NCBI GenBank assembly: GCA_040756415.1
Contig: JBFLYZ010000038.1
Coordinates: 1 to 36,137, forward strand
DNA from: JBFLYZ01 sp040756415
GTDB taxonomy: Bacteria > Bacteroidota > Bacteroidia > JADZBD01
DNA: 36,137 nt
Direction of reading: 5' to 3'
Shown here piece after piece: positions 1 to 8,920 of this stretch (position 1 is its first letter; the number at the start of each line of letters is the position of its first letter). Position numbers and translations under genes: made by a program. The notes beneath the pieces were generated by a model. That model saw only the letters and a list, made by a program, of their open reading frames with translations. It was not told the origin of the DNA and searched no databases.

Positions 1-75
1 GCGGGGCCGAGCGTGCTTACGCCTTTCATCGGGTATGAATTATTTTCACGACCTTCGGTATAATTAACCAAGGTC

Positions 76-450
76 ATGCATATCAAACGTATAGCCGCGA
101 TCGCGGGTCATCTTGCCAGCGACAGGAAGCTGGTTGCATTTACGCATGGGCATGGAGCCTATAACCGTAAGTTAAGCGATGCGGTGGGAATTGGAGACGC
201 GCAGCCTTCGCTGGTGTACCTGTCGGTCTATCCCAATCCGGCTAACGATTATGTTTTCATTGAGCTGAAAGATAGAACAGCACTTAGTACAACGGTATCC
301 GTTTTTGATCTTAACGGAAAACAAGTGCGTTTACAGATCTCGGATGCGGATAAAATAAAGATAGATGTTTCTGACCTTCCTCCCGGGATCTACCTGGCCG
401 AGGTCCAAAGCGGCAGATCGAAGGCGGTCAGAAAGGTCGTGATCCAGTAA
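76..450 (+). CDS. Short protein ending in a T9SS sorting domain (possible gene fragment)
   Basis: The last ~75 residues form a type A T9SS C-terminal sorting domain: VYPNPANDYVFIEL, then VFDLNGKQV, then LPPGIYLAEVQSG, and a basic end (KAVRKVVIQ). Such tails direct secreted proteins through the outer membrane to the cell surface. The ~45 residues before it (MHIKRIAAIAGHL...) contain no convincing Sec signal peptide, which any T9SS cargo needs. A stop codon at 61-63 closes the frame upstream. The likeliest reading is the 3' end of a larger secreted-protein gene broken by a frameshift or nonsense change, with the rest outside the window. A genuine small protein is possible. It lies 5 bases before the PhzF-family gene. 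Confidence 0.55.
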   Translation: MHIKRIAAIAGHLASDRKLVAFTHGHGAYNRKLSDAVGIGDAQPSLVYLSVYPNPANDYVFIELKDRTALSTTVSVFDLNGKQVRLQISDADKIKIDVSDLPPGIYLAEVQSGRSKAVRKVVIQ

Positions 451-455
451 CGCAT

Positions 456-1244
456 ATGAAACTACCCATTTACCAGGTCGATGCCTTTACCGGTAAGCTG
501 TTCGGTGGGAACCCGGCCGCTGTTTGCGTGCTGAAGGAATGGCTGGATGAAGAGCTGATGCAGGCTATTGCCGCGGAGAACAACCTGGCCGAAACGGCAT
601 TTGTTGTTCCGAATAAGGACCGGTTCGGCATACGCTGGTTTACCCCGGCAGTAGAGGTGGACCTTTGCGGGCACGCTACGCTGGCATCCGCGCATGTGAT
701 ATTCGCTTATCACCGGTATGGCCGTGACGAGATCGTATTCAGCTCTGCCCGGAGCGGTATACTGAAAGTGAAAAAAAACAGGGATCTGCTCACGCTCGAT
801 TTCCCGGCTGACGTGATCACTCCGGCTGATGTGCCGCAGGGCCTTATAGAAGGGATAGGAACGGTTCCCATAGAAACATATAAAGGGAAGACCGATTACC
901 TGGCGGTGCTGGCCTCGCAATCGGATCTCGAGCGGCTGGCCCCGAACTATGACCGCATCGCTAAGCTGGACGCACGCGGGCTGATCGTAACGGCAAAAGG
1001 CAATGAGGCGGATTTCGTTTCCCGGTTCTTTGCGCCCCAATCGGGCATCAATGAAGACCCGGTTACCGGCTCAGCGCACACTACTTTAACGCCTTACTGG
1101 GCTGCCAGGCTGGGTAAAAGCGAACTGACGGCCATCCAGCTTTCCCCGCGCAGAGGTCATCTGCAATGCAAGCACCTGGGCGAGCGGGTGCATATCAGCG
1201 GGCAGGCCTGTACCTACCTTATTGGCGAGATAGCGGTCAGGTGA
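456..1244 (+). CDS. PhzF-family isomerase/epimerase
   Basis: This 262-residue protein fits the PhzF / diaminopimelate-epimerase-like fold, which is two similar halves around a central active site. Family marks are the start MKLPIYQVDAFT, the FGGNPAAV loop (~16-23), NLAETAFV with the conserved acidic residue Glu46, the DLCGHATLA motif (~68-76), and GINEDPVTGSAH (~192-203). PhzF itself isomerises a dihydroanthranilate in phenazine synthesis. No other phenazine genes are nearby, so the substrate here is unknown. It is cytosolic, with no signal peptide. Its stop lies 1 base from the stop of the convergent macroglobulin gene. Confidence 0.93.
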   Translation: MKLPIYQVDAFTGKLFGGNPAAVCVLKEWLDEELMQAIAAENNLAETAFVVPNKDRFGIRWFTPAVEVDLCGHATLASAHVIFAYHRYGRDEIVFSSARSGILKVKKNRDLLTLDFPADVITPADVPQGLIEGIGTVPIETYKGKTDYLAVLASQSDLERLAPNYDRIAKLDARGLIVTAKGNEADFVSRFFAPQSGINEDPVTGSAHTTLTPYWAARLGKSELTAIQLSPRRGHLQCKHLGERVHISGQACTYLIGEIAVR

Positions 1245-1245
1245 C

Positions 1246-4200
1246 CTATTTCCCCACCTTAACCCGTATGCCTTCCGAATTGCTTGTAAATTCAGGGGCA
1301 TACATACATTGAATGCTGGTTATGCCATTTGAAAAATCACCGTTGTGCGTAACCACCAGCGGGTATTCGAACACATAGCTTCCCTTGGGTAAATAATCAA
1401 AGAAAAAGTTGGTGGCCGCATCGCGCGTGCTCTGGTAGTAACCCAGCCCGTCCTGCCATTTGTAGGAGGAGAACACGGTGGTAGGTTCGAAACAGGAAGC
1501 GCGCATATCTTTCATGTGCACGTATTCCATGTCACGATCCACCTTGATCTCGATGCGCACTTTTACCTTGTCACCGATCTTCAGCGCGGTGTTGTCTCCA
1601 ATGGGGGTGATCACCGGTCCGCTGGGCGTATTCTTCTCGATGAACAGCTTCTTGTTGATCTGCAGCGGGGTCTTGGATGGAGTGATCTTGTCAAGCTGCT
1701 CGAAATATTGCCAGTAGAGCGCGCCCCAGCTTACACCCTGGTCCTTTTTGGTTACGGTCACCTTGCCCATATCAGGCTTTATTTCGTTACCGTTCCACGA
1801 TGTTTTGAAATAGCCGGTGCCCTCTTCCTGCTTGATATCGGGCGATGTCTTGGGATCGATCTTGAGCGAACCCACTACGATCTCGATATTGCTTTCCGTG
1901 GCCAGCCAGTCTGTTCCCTTTAGGAGCAATGCGTAGCAGGCTTCGGTGGTCGCCTTGGTGGTCTTCCAGTCCTGCGTTTGCTTGGATTTGAGCAGCCACA
2001 CCTTCAGATCATCAACGGCTTTCTGGTCCTTGACCACCTCGTCAAAGGCTTCGATCAGCAGGGCCTGAGACTCAATGGGAGCCTGGTACCAGTACCAGCC
2101 GGCCTCGTAATTATCCTTCCAGTACATGCCCATCTCCTCGCTGTTGATGGCGGTCTCTTTCAGCGATTTCATGATATCGGCCGGGATCTTCTTGTCGTCA
2201 TAGCGATGAAGCGCCAGCGCGATCATACCCTGCATGTAGCGGTTGTTCTGCAGCCAGTATTTCTGCGCCTGTCCCTTATAATAATCAAAGGCTTTCTGAT
2301 TCTTGCTCTGGATGGTGATATCCTTGAAGTAGGAGCGGGCGTACAGGTATTGTATCTGCTCGTAATACAGGTGGTTCTTGTCGATGTTAGCCTTATCGTG
2401 CTTGAGTATCCACTCATAATCCTCGCGTATGCGGTCATCCAGGTAACGCACTCCATCCTTCACCATATCCCATACCTTGTAGTTATCGCGCACGTTCTTC
2501 ACGCCCAGGTGATCGAGGTGGCCCATGCCGGTAACGATGTGCTGGGTGATGTAGCGGTTATCGGGCATGCCCTCGAACCAGGGCCAGCCTCCATTGGGTG
2601 CCTGCATCTTCATGAGCTTGTTCAGGGCTTTGTCCAGCTCGTAAGCCATGCGGTTGAGATCAAAGAGCAGCCCTATCCTGCGCTTACGCTCGCTCTCGTC
2701 CTTGGCTTCCAGCACCCAGGGTGTTTCCTCCAGCATGACCGACTTCAGCTCCTGGTTCTTCTGCAGGTTGGACACGAAAGCGTCAGGCGATTTGTTCTTC
2801 CAGGCTTCGAACACCGCTTTGATCTTGGGAGACGAGTTGGCGATATGCGATGCGATGCTGTTGGCGTAATAGCGGCTGAAGGTCTGCTCGGAGCACTCGT
2901 AAGGATACTCCATCATGTAAGGCAGCGCCTGCACCGCATACCAGGCGGGGTTGGAAGTGAACTCCAGCGTAAGCTTGTGGTTCTTCAGCGTTTTGGATCC
3001 GCCATTTTGGGAAATAAGCTTCTCGAACGAGAAGGTCTTGGTCTGATTGCTCCGTATGGGCAAGGGCATGGTTTCCGTCACCAGCATGCGGTTGGTCAGC
3101 ACGGGAACAGCCATCTCTTCCCCATCCGAATGGTTGCCGGACTTGGCCACCACTTTATATGTGATGGCTCCATAGCCCTCGGGAATGCTCATCTCCCATT
3201 CGGCCAGGGTGCTCAGGCCTTTCTTAACGGTGAAATCCCGCTCTCCTATCGTGGCGAACGTGCCGTGCACGGCCAGCAGCATTTTATGGCTGATCTCTTT
3301 CATGGTGGTGGCATCGTAGAGATAGAGCGCCACCTTTCCGCTGAGGTCTTTGCCGCTGAGGTTGGTGATCTTGGCCGTGAAGGTCATCTTATCGTTCTCG
3401 CGGAAAAAACGGGGGGCATTGGGCACTACCATAAGGTCTTTCTGGGTAACCAGCTCGTTGCTGGCCTGCCCGAACCTCAGGTCCTTGGTATGCGCAAAGC
3501 CCAGCATCTTCCACCTGGTGAGCGCCTCGGGAACGGTGAACTTGATGACCAAGCTGCCGTTCTCGTCCGTCATCAGGTCAGGATAGAAGAAAGCGGTTTC
3601 GGTCATGTTTACGCGGGCGCCCACCTTAGAAAGATCTTCGCCCGACTTACCGTCTTTCCCGGTCTGATCAACAACACCGCCCGTAACGTCTCCATATGAA
3701 CCGGGGATCCCGCCCGTGATGGTTTGCGGTTTTTTCATCGAATCCGTCTTTTCCGATTCCTTGTATTTTCCGTTCTTGTTGCCTTTCATGGGGGCGCCTG
3801 GCTCCTCGTCCTTGGATTTGTCGTCCGGAGCGGACTTGCTTTCCATCATCACATTGCCTAAAATCATCCCTCCCTCGCCATAATCCCAGCGGTAAGTGTA
3901 ATAGCCCGAGCTGTAGCCGAACCAGTTCAGTTGATCGTAATAGCGGGCAGAGTACGAGGGAGATCTGTTCCAGTCTTCGCCATACAATACGGAGGGATTG
4001 GCTCCGTACGATTGGGAATTCCAGTAGAGTGAAGAATAATAGGTGTTGTACAGGCTCATATACCAGTTGTTGGGACGGAAGGCATCCAGCGAGGCGTCAT
4101 AAAGCGTGGCCACCATTTCGGCAGCAACCTTATCGCCATTCATGCCCTTCACTTTCAGCTTCCATTCTTCCGTCTGCCCCGGCAGCAGCTTGTTGCGGAA

Positions 4201-7200
4201 GGTCTCGAACTCGATATCGAGCATTTTGTTGGTCCAGGGCACCATCACATTCTCGTTATGGGTAAAAATGCGGTTGTTGCGTACGAAAGTGAAGTGCACG
4301 GCAAAATTGCCCCTGTACTTTTCCTCAATCGGGATCTCGATCAGCTTTTGCGAAGCGTTCAGAAGTATCCATTCCTTGGTCACGATCTGCCGCTTGTGCT
4401 CCACTTCGTAAAGCACGTGAACGCTGTCCCATCTGGAACCGATGATGTACTGCGCTTTCTCCCCGGGCTCGCCCGAGGTTTTTATGGCAGTGAACCAGTT
4501 CTCAAAATTGGCGGGCACGCTGCTCTCCTTTGATGAATAAAGCGTGAAATAGCGTATGTCCTTTACCTCTTCTCCGTATTTGTCTTTGGTGCGCGTCTCC
4601 ATCACGTACACGCCCGTTTTCCATGCGCCTACCGGGAACAGTACGCTGTCTGAAACCTGTTTTTTGCTTTTCCCGTCAGGCAATGTCTTTTCATAGTTGG
4701 AAAAGTTTTTCGAAAACACTTTAGCGCCCTTTGCCCATTTGTATTTATCGTCCTCACCGGCATAAGGATCGAGGGGGAACAGCTTGGCGAACTCTTCATT
4801 GCTCATCAGTTGCTTATCGGGCTGTTCCCACCTGCGGCCGCGGAACACCTTGTTCGGCTCCTGCAGCCTGTACACTTCAACGGTTCCGCTGGCCGGTTCG
4901 AACTGGCCGCTCATATTCGTGGTGCTGACAAAAAACTTGTTCTTCCCTTCTTTCTCCAGCTTCTCGCCTAACCCTACGGCCAGGTTAAGGGCCGTATAGG
5001 CCGCGTTCACCTTGCCCTGCGCGCTGTGGGTTTCGCCATTGATGTCGGTCACATCGGCATACACGGTAAAGTTATAAGTGGGAGCAAGGTCTTTGGAAAT
5101 GCTCAGGTCGGGAATGGCTTTGAAGCTGATCACAAAGCCCCCGGTATCGTTGGTGGTGGTCATGCCGCTGGTGATCTCCATTTCGGGCGAAGACGGGTAA
5201 TGGCCCCTCCACCAGTACCACCAGGAAGGGAAAGAAGCATTGCGCACCACGCGGTATTTCACCTGGGCGCCATCGATATTGGAACCCGAGTACGATTTAG
5301 CCGATCCTTCGACCTTGATCTCGTCATCGAGGCGGTACGAGCCTTTTACGGGATTGACCGTCACCTCAAATTTGGGACGCTTGTAATCCTCGACCGAGAA
5401 ATACACCGATCCGCTGCCGTTGTACAGGTACATCTGCCCGTTGAGCATGCCCTGGGGCGTGGTGAAGCTGCCGTTGAAAGAGCCGTATTCGTTGGTCTTC
5501 AGGTCGAGCGAGGCCACCTTCTGGCTGTTCACGTCATAGAAGGTAACCGTAGTGGAATGGTTGACCAGTATCTCGTTCTTGTCCCCATCGGCCTGTATCA
5601 TGATGCCTTTGAAATATACCGTTTGTCCGGGACGGTAGATCATGCGATCGGTAAAGAAAAAGGTCTTGGTGCTTATCTTTTGACTGTAATCATAAGGCTT
5701 GTACTGGTAAATGGCGTAGTCGGTATGCAGCTCGTCCTTGCCGTTGATGAACTGCACGTTAAAATTGCGGTAATCCTTTCCCTGCACGGGCACATTAAAG
5801 AAGCCATTGTCGTCCGAAGCGTACTTCTCCGCTTTCACGTACTCGTAGTTTCGGGTCATGTAATTGTATTTTTCGTACCAGAGCTGAGCGGTCACGTTCT
5901 TAAGGGGGCTGCCTTTTTCGCGCGACAGCACGTAGAAATCGTAGCTGCCGTCCTCGTTCTTGCGGCTGAGATACGAAATATCAGAGGCCCAGCAGGAAGT
6001 ATAGGCGATCGCATTCTTTTTATACTGGAAACCGGCATTATCGGAGGCCAGCAGCACATAGTGCCCCAGGGGCAGCTCCGGCAGCGCGATCTCCACCGAG
6101 TGCGATTGGTGATCACCGTCATCGGGCAGGTCCAGGCTCCATTCCTTCAGGGGCGAAAGCTTCAGGTATTTCTTAACCAGCTCTTCACCGTATAGTTTCT
6201 CCACCGCATTGTTGTATTTGTCTATATCCATGCGGCACACGCGCAGCCAGATCTTCTTCAGGTTCTTGTACTGAACGAACGCCAGAGCGGGCTTATCGGG
6301 CAGGTTCACCTTCTCGACTTGGAAATCGAGGTCTTTCTGGCCTATGGTCTCGATCAGGGCCTGGCAGTTCTTTGCCCCGTGCGACTGCGAAAAGCGCTTG
6401 ATGCCCTGCTCGCAGACCGAAACGGCCTCTTTCATCTTCCATTTATATTCATCCGATACCAGGGGTTGGTATTTCAGCCCCTGGCTGTAGGCCACATAAG
6501 CTATCTCATAGGCTGCCTCTGCCGAGGATTCGTGCGAATAGAATTTCTTTTCAAGCTGCCTGAGCGATTCGAGGTAAAGGCTGTCTTTGAACTCAGAAGT
6601 GGAATAGCTGCGGATGAACTTCAGGCGCCTGAGGTCGGCATCCACCAGCGCGGAGGGATCGTTGTCCTTGCTGTGCAGGTCGAGCAACTCCTGGAAGATC
6701 TTTACGGCATAGAACTTCAGCGAGAGGCTGTCGCTGGAGCCGATGTTGTATTTCATGAACACATCGTAGGGCTGGAAATAATCCTCCGAACTGATCTCGA
6801 ACCTATAAGCGGGTTTCGTGATCTCGGGTTCGGTATTCATATAAAAGTCGAGGGCCCTGTGCGCGAGAAAATCATAGAGCGTGGGCCTGAACTTTTTGGA
6901 ATCATATTCGGTCTCCAGCACCGCATCGTAAATATCGAGCTTGGTCTTCTTGAGCGAGTCGGCACTGGACAGGCTCCATTGATAATGTTTCACCACCTGG
7001 TCGACAATGGAGGTGAGGTCCCAGGTCGAGACATCGTCTTTCCTGAAATTGACCGTTTGCGTGCGCTGGTCGAACTTCCAGCGGTTGGCGCTGTAATAGC
7101 TCCAGTAGGTTTGCGCCAGCATGGAGTGCAGCACCGGCTTGAGCGGGTACTTGGCCTGCTCTGTTTCCTGGCTCAGCTTGTTGATCGCTTTTTCGAGCGA

Positions 7201-7491
7201 GTATTCTTCTATGTATTGCTCGAACTTCATGCGGTGAATAATGGCCTTCACCAACTGGGGGGCGTTATTCTGCGATTTGGCTTTGGTATAAATGCCTTCG
7301 GTCACGTCCAGGGCCGATTTATAGAGGCCCTTGTTGCTCAGCGAATCCACTTTCTTCCACTCCTTTTCGTAGCTGCTGCCGGGAGGGAAGACCAGCAGTT
7401 TGGGCTGGCTTTTCACGCTGAAAATGTTAAGGATAGCGGTAAGGGCGATGGCTGTAGCAGCCGCGGTGATGGTCAACTGGCGGGCATTCAT
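1246..7491 (-). CDS. Alpha-2-macroglobulin family protein with thioester motif
   Basis: This 2081-residue secreted protein starts with a signal peptide (MNARQLTITAAATAIALTAI...). A long helical N-terminal region follows, then macroglobulin domains. The MG2 signature FTDRMIYRPGQTVYFKG lies near 611-628. The thioester motif YPYECSEQT is intact (Cys1533, Gln1536). A Gly/Ser/Lys-rich low-complexity segment (~1210-1290) sits where the protease bait region is expected, and the C-terminal region has the Bacteroidota-typical YVHMKDMRA and QCMYAPEF motifs. Bacterial family members are thought to trap foreign proteases in the periplasm or at the surface. The usual partner pbpC is absent here. It lies 32 bases downstream of cvpA and may be co-transcribed with it. 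An odd PGSYGDVTGG motif at ~1258-1277 resembles a TonB-receptor plug motif. Confidence 0.95.
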   Translation of the reverse strand: MNARQLTITAAATAIALTAILNIFSVKSQPKLLVFPPGSSYEKEWKKVDSLSNKGLYKSALDVTEGIYTKAKSQNNAPQLVKAIIHRMKFEQYIEEYSLEKAINKLSQETEQAKYPLKPVLHSMLAQTYWSYYSANRWKFDQRTQTVNFRKDDVSTWDLTSIVDQVVKHYQWSLSSADSLKKTKLDIYDAVLETEYDSKKFRPTLYDFLAHRALDFYMNTEPEITKPAYRFEISSEDYFQPYDVFMKYNIGSSDSLSLKFYAVKIFQELLDLHSKDNDPSALVDADLRRLKFIRSYSTSEFKDSLYLESLRQLEKKFYSHESSAEAAYEIAYVAYSQGLKYQPLVSDEYKWKMKEAVSVCEQGIKRFSQSHGAKNCQALIETIGQKDLDFQVEKVNLPDKPALAFVQYKNLKKIWLRVCRMDIDKYNNAVEKLYGEELVKKYLKLSPLKEWSLDLPDDGDHQSHSVEIALPELPLGHYVLLASDNAGFQYKKNAIAYTSCWASDISYLSRKNEDGSYDFYVLSREKGSPLKNVTAQLWYEKYNYMTRNYEYVKAEKYASDDNGFFNVPVQGKDYRNFNVQFINGKDELHTDYAIYQYKPYDYSQKISTKTFFFTDRMIYRPGQTVYFKGIMIQADGDKNEILVNHSTTVTFYDVNSQKVASLDLKTNEYGSFNGSFTTPQGMLNGQMYLYNGSGSVYFSVEDYKRPKFEVTVNPVKGSYRLDDEIKVEGSAKSYSGSNIDGAQVKYRVVRNASFPSWWYWWRGHYPSSPEMEITSGMTTTNDTGGFVISFKAIPDLSISKDLAPTYNFTVYADVTDINGETHSAQGKVNAAYTALNLAVGLGEKLEKEGKNKFFVSTTNMSGQFEPASGTVEVYRLQEPNKVFRGRRWEQPDKQLMSNEEFAKLFPLDPYAGEDDKYKWAKGAKVFSKNFSNYEKTLPDGKSKKQVSDSVLFPVGAWKTGVYVMETRTKDKYGEEVKDIRYFTLYSSKESSVPANFENWFTAIKTSGEPGEKAQYIIGSRWDSVHVLYEVEHKRQIVTKEWILLNASQKLIEIPIEEKYRGNFAVHFTFVRNNRIFTHNENVMVPWTNKMLDIEFETFRNKLLPGQTEEWKLKVKGMNGDKVAAEMVATLYDASLDAFRPNNWYMSLYNTYYSSLYWNSQSYGANPSVLYGEDWNRSPSYSARYYDQLNWFGYSSGYYTYRWDYGEGGMILGNVMMESKSAPDDKSKDEEPGAPMKGNKNGKYKESEKTDSMKKPQTITGGIPGSYGDVTGGVVDQTGKDGKSGEDLSKVGARVNMTETAFFYPDLMTDENGSLVIKFTVPEALTRWKMLGFAHTKDLRFGQASNELVTQKDLMVVPNAPRFFRENDKMTFTAKITNLSGKDLSGKVALYLYDATTMKEISHKMLLAVHGTFATIGERDFTVKKGLSTLAEWEMSIPEGYGAITYKVVAKSGNHSDGEEMAVPVLTNRMLVTETMPLPIRSNQTKTFSFEKLISQNGGSKTLKNHKLTLEFTSNPAWYAVQALPYMMEYPYECSEQTFSRYYANSIASHIANSSPKIKAVFEAWKNKSPDAFVSNLQKNQELKSVMLEETPWVLEAKDESERKRRIGLLFDLNRMAYELDKALNKLMKMQAPNGGWPWFEGMPDNRYITQHIVTGMGHLDHLGVKNVRDNYKVWDMVKDGVRYLDDRIREDYEWILKHDKANIDKNHLYYEQIQYLYARSYFKDITIQSKNQKAFDYYKGQAQKYWLQNNRYMQGMIALALHRYDDKKIPADIMKSLKETAINSEEMGMYWKDNYEAGWYWYQAPIESQALLIEAFDEVVKDQKAVDDLKVWLLKSKQTQDWKTTKATTEACYALLLKGTDWLATESNIEIVVGSLKIDPKTSPDIKQEEGTGYFKTSWNGNEIKPDMGKVTVTKKDQGVSWGALYWQYFEQLDKITPSKTPLQINKKLFIEKNTPSGPVITPIGDNTALKIGDKVKVRIEIKVDRDMEYVHMKDMRASCFEPTTVFSSYKWQDGLGYYQSTRDAATNFFFDYLPKGSYVFEYPLVVTHNGDFSNGITSIQCMYAPEFTSNSEGIRVKVGK

Positions 7492-7523
7492 GTGGAAAAT
7501 TTAAAGTAAAGATGCAAGGTAGC

Positions 7524-8054
7524 TCAAAATTCCATAAAGATGCCGGTGGAATCGCGGCCCGGGATCCCGCCTACCTTGCTGTCCTTCAGGCCGGGTATGA
7601 CATAAGGGGCGATTTGGGATACAGGCCGGTAAAGCAGCGAGCTTTCTTTGGCCTTCAGGGGCACTAGCGGGTAGCTTTTCTCAACGGCATCGATCACGAA
7701 AAAAAGCACGCTCAGCAGCATGGCGAACTTGAGCGTTCCGAACAGGGCCCCGCCCAGCTTGTTGAACAGCCCCAGCGAAGCGGCCCTGACCGTACGGTCC
7801 ACAAATTTTCCGAAGGCATAAATGCCAATGATGATCCCCAGGAAGACCAGGCAGAAAGCGATCACCGGGAGGTATTCGGATGTAAGCCCCCAATCGTGCA
7901 GCAGTGCCGAGACCAGGTCTGAAAAGTGGATGGCGCCCCAGATGCCGAGGAAGAAAGCGGCAAGGGTGGCCAGCTCGATGACCAGGCCCTTGGTAAAGCC
8001 CTTGTAAAGCCCCCAGACGAGGGGAATGCAGATAACTATATCGATCCAGTTCAC
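7524..8054 (-). CDS. CvpA family membrane protein
   Basis: This 176-residue protein has four predicted membrane segments: ~5-22, 27-48, 62-85 and 100-122. The CvpA-type start NWIDIVICIPLVWGLYKGF and the glycine-rich second and third segments identify the family. CvpA proteins are inner-membrane proteins first linked to colicin V production and later to envelope stress tolerance; their biochemical role is unclear. The start codon is GTG, with no alternative ATG near the N-terminus. A box reading TATATTCG on the minus strand (8078-8085) is a plausible -7 element 23 bases upstream. It is followed by the alpha-2-macroglobulin gene, suggesting an envelope-related transcription unit. Confidence 0.85.
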   Translation of the reverse strand: MNWIDIVICIPLVWGLYKGFTKGLVIELATLAAFFLGIWGAIHFSDLVSALLHDWGLTSEYLPVIAFCLVFLGIIIGIYAFGKFVDRTVRAASLGLFNKLGGALFGTLKFAMLLSVLFFVIDAVEKSYPLVPLKAKESSLLYRPVSQIAPYVIPGLKDSKVGGIPGRDSTGIFMEF

Positions 8055-8058
8055 CGCA

Positions 8059-8117
8059 ACGAATTACGAATTTTTTGCGAATATACGGATAGCGGGTTCT
8101 ATCATTCGTAAATTCGT
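8059..8117. repeat. Inverted repeat in divergent promoter region
   Basis: ACGAATTACGAAT (8059-8071) and ATTCGTAAATTCGT (8104-8117) are inverted copies differing by one inserted base, separated by 32 bases. They lie between divergent cvpA (minus) and the 114-residue gene (plus). A -7-like box for the plus-strand gene (TAAATTCG, 8109-8116) falls inside the right arm, and one for cvpA (8078-8085) lies between the arms. It may be an operator, a hairpin, or a copy of a dispersed ATTCGTAATTCG-type repeat. Confidence 0.5.
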
Positions 8118-8137
8118 ACCCGTTCGCAATTCACGGA

Positions 8138-8482
8138 ATGGACATAGAGTTTGAAAAAGAGTGGAATGCCCTGGTGAGAAAGCTCTCTGACCAGTTCAAT
8201 GCCGAACTGGATGAGCAGGGCGTATTATTCCTGATCGGTGTGCAGGAGCTGGGAAAAGGCTACCGCCAGTTCAGCAAGGACCAGAAGCTGGAGGTGATCC
8301 ATATTGCGATCTGTACCCTGCTGGCGCCTTACGGTTATTATGAATACGAAGGCATGGATGCCGAGGGCTGGCCTCACTGGCGCTCAACAGCAAAACTGCC
8401 GCACCTTAAGCCGATGCAGCAGTCGCGTTTGATCAAAGAAGCTATTTTGGATTATTTCCGGAAAAGCGATGCGGTGAACTGA
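8138..8482 (+). CDS. Conserved hypothetical protein, 114 aa
   Basis: I do not recognise a named family. The protein is soluble and mixed alpha-helical, rich in acidic and aromatic residues (YGYYEYEGMDAEGWPHW near 72-88), with no signal peptide or membrane segment. The N-terminal half looks helical (FEKEWNALVRKLSDQF). The start ATG follows CACGGA, a weak ribosome-binding site typical of Bacteroidota. The gene diverges from cvpA. Its stop abuts the stop of the convergent lipoprotein gene in a shared TGATCA hexamer. Codon use matches its neighbours, so it is probably a genuine gene. Confidence 0.7.
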   Translation: MDIEFEKEWNALVRKLSDQFNAELDEQGVLFLIGVQELGKGYRQFSKDQKLEVIHIAICTLLAPYGYYEYEGMDAEGWPHWRSTAKLPHLKPMQQSRLIKEAILDYFRKSDAVN

Positions 8483-8827
8483 TCAGGGCATGGTAATGGT
8501 CTTATTCACCGTTTTTCCCGCCTCGAGCTTGATAATGCCGGTAGTGGTTGGGTGCTGCGGATGAGTTACCGTTATATCGAGCACCGCCTCGTATTTGAAA
8601 GTAAAGGAGGCTCTGCCTGAGGCATCGGTGGTTTGCTGGTCGCTCTGCAGCCCACCGCCCTGGTAATTCAGCTTAACGGTAGCGCCCACGATGGGAGTAC
8701 CCACGGTATCGAGCACGGTAACAACTGCCGAACAGTCGGTTTCTTTGGCGCAGGATGTTTGAAGCAGGCTCATGGCCATGAGTATCATGGCAAACAGAGC
8801 GGTACTTCCGAGCAGTACTTTTTTCAT
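8483..8827 (-). CDS. Putative lipoprotein with an Ig-like/CarboxypepD-regulatory-type domain
   Basis: A 114-residue protein. Residues 1-25 form a hydrophobic signal peptide ending LLQTSC, and Cys26 is a candidate lipidation site, though Gln at -3 is unusual. The remaining ~88 residues look like one beta-sandwich: VVTVLDTVGTPIVGATVKL, then TTDASGRASFTFKYEAVLDITVTHP. This is the pattern of carboxypeptidase-regulatory or big Ig-like domains that decorate Bacteroidota surface proteins. It is probably periplasmic or outer-membrane anchored; the partner is unknown. Confidence 0.7.
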   Translation of the reverse strand: MKKVLLGSTALFAMILMAMSLLQTSCAKETDCSAVVTVLDTVGTPIVGATVKLNYQGGGLQSDQQTTDASGRASFTFKYEAVLDITVTHPQHPTTTGIIKLEAGKTVNKTITMP

Positions 8828-8885
8828 GATTTACGGGGTTTATTATAAGCCAAATTAAGCAACTCCCATAATTGGCAGTAATGCT

Positions 8886-8893
8886 TAACTTTG
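8886..8893 (+). promoter_or_regulatory. Candidate -7 promoter box, TAACTTTG
   Basis: A perfect TAnnTTTG match, the -7 consensus of the Bacteroidota primary sigma factor, lies 27 bases before the PPIase ATG at 8921. I see no good TTTG at -33. The box is embedded in a small palindrome, TGCTTA (8882-8887) / TAAGCA (8895-8900), which could be an operator. Transcription from here argues against translation starting at 8891. Confidence 0.45.
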
Positions 8894-8920
8894 CTAAGCA
8901 AATATAGTAATTTAACCGGA

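Noticed and set aside
1978..3699. 573-codon open frame on the plus strand
   Set aside because: Wholly antisense to the macroglobulin gene, with Leu/Val/His-rich composition typical of a complement frame; no recognisable motif.
5026..7509. Two long plus-strand open frames (5026-6195, 6319-7509)
   Set aside because: Also antisense to the macroglobulin gene, in the same relative phase and with the same biased composition.
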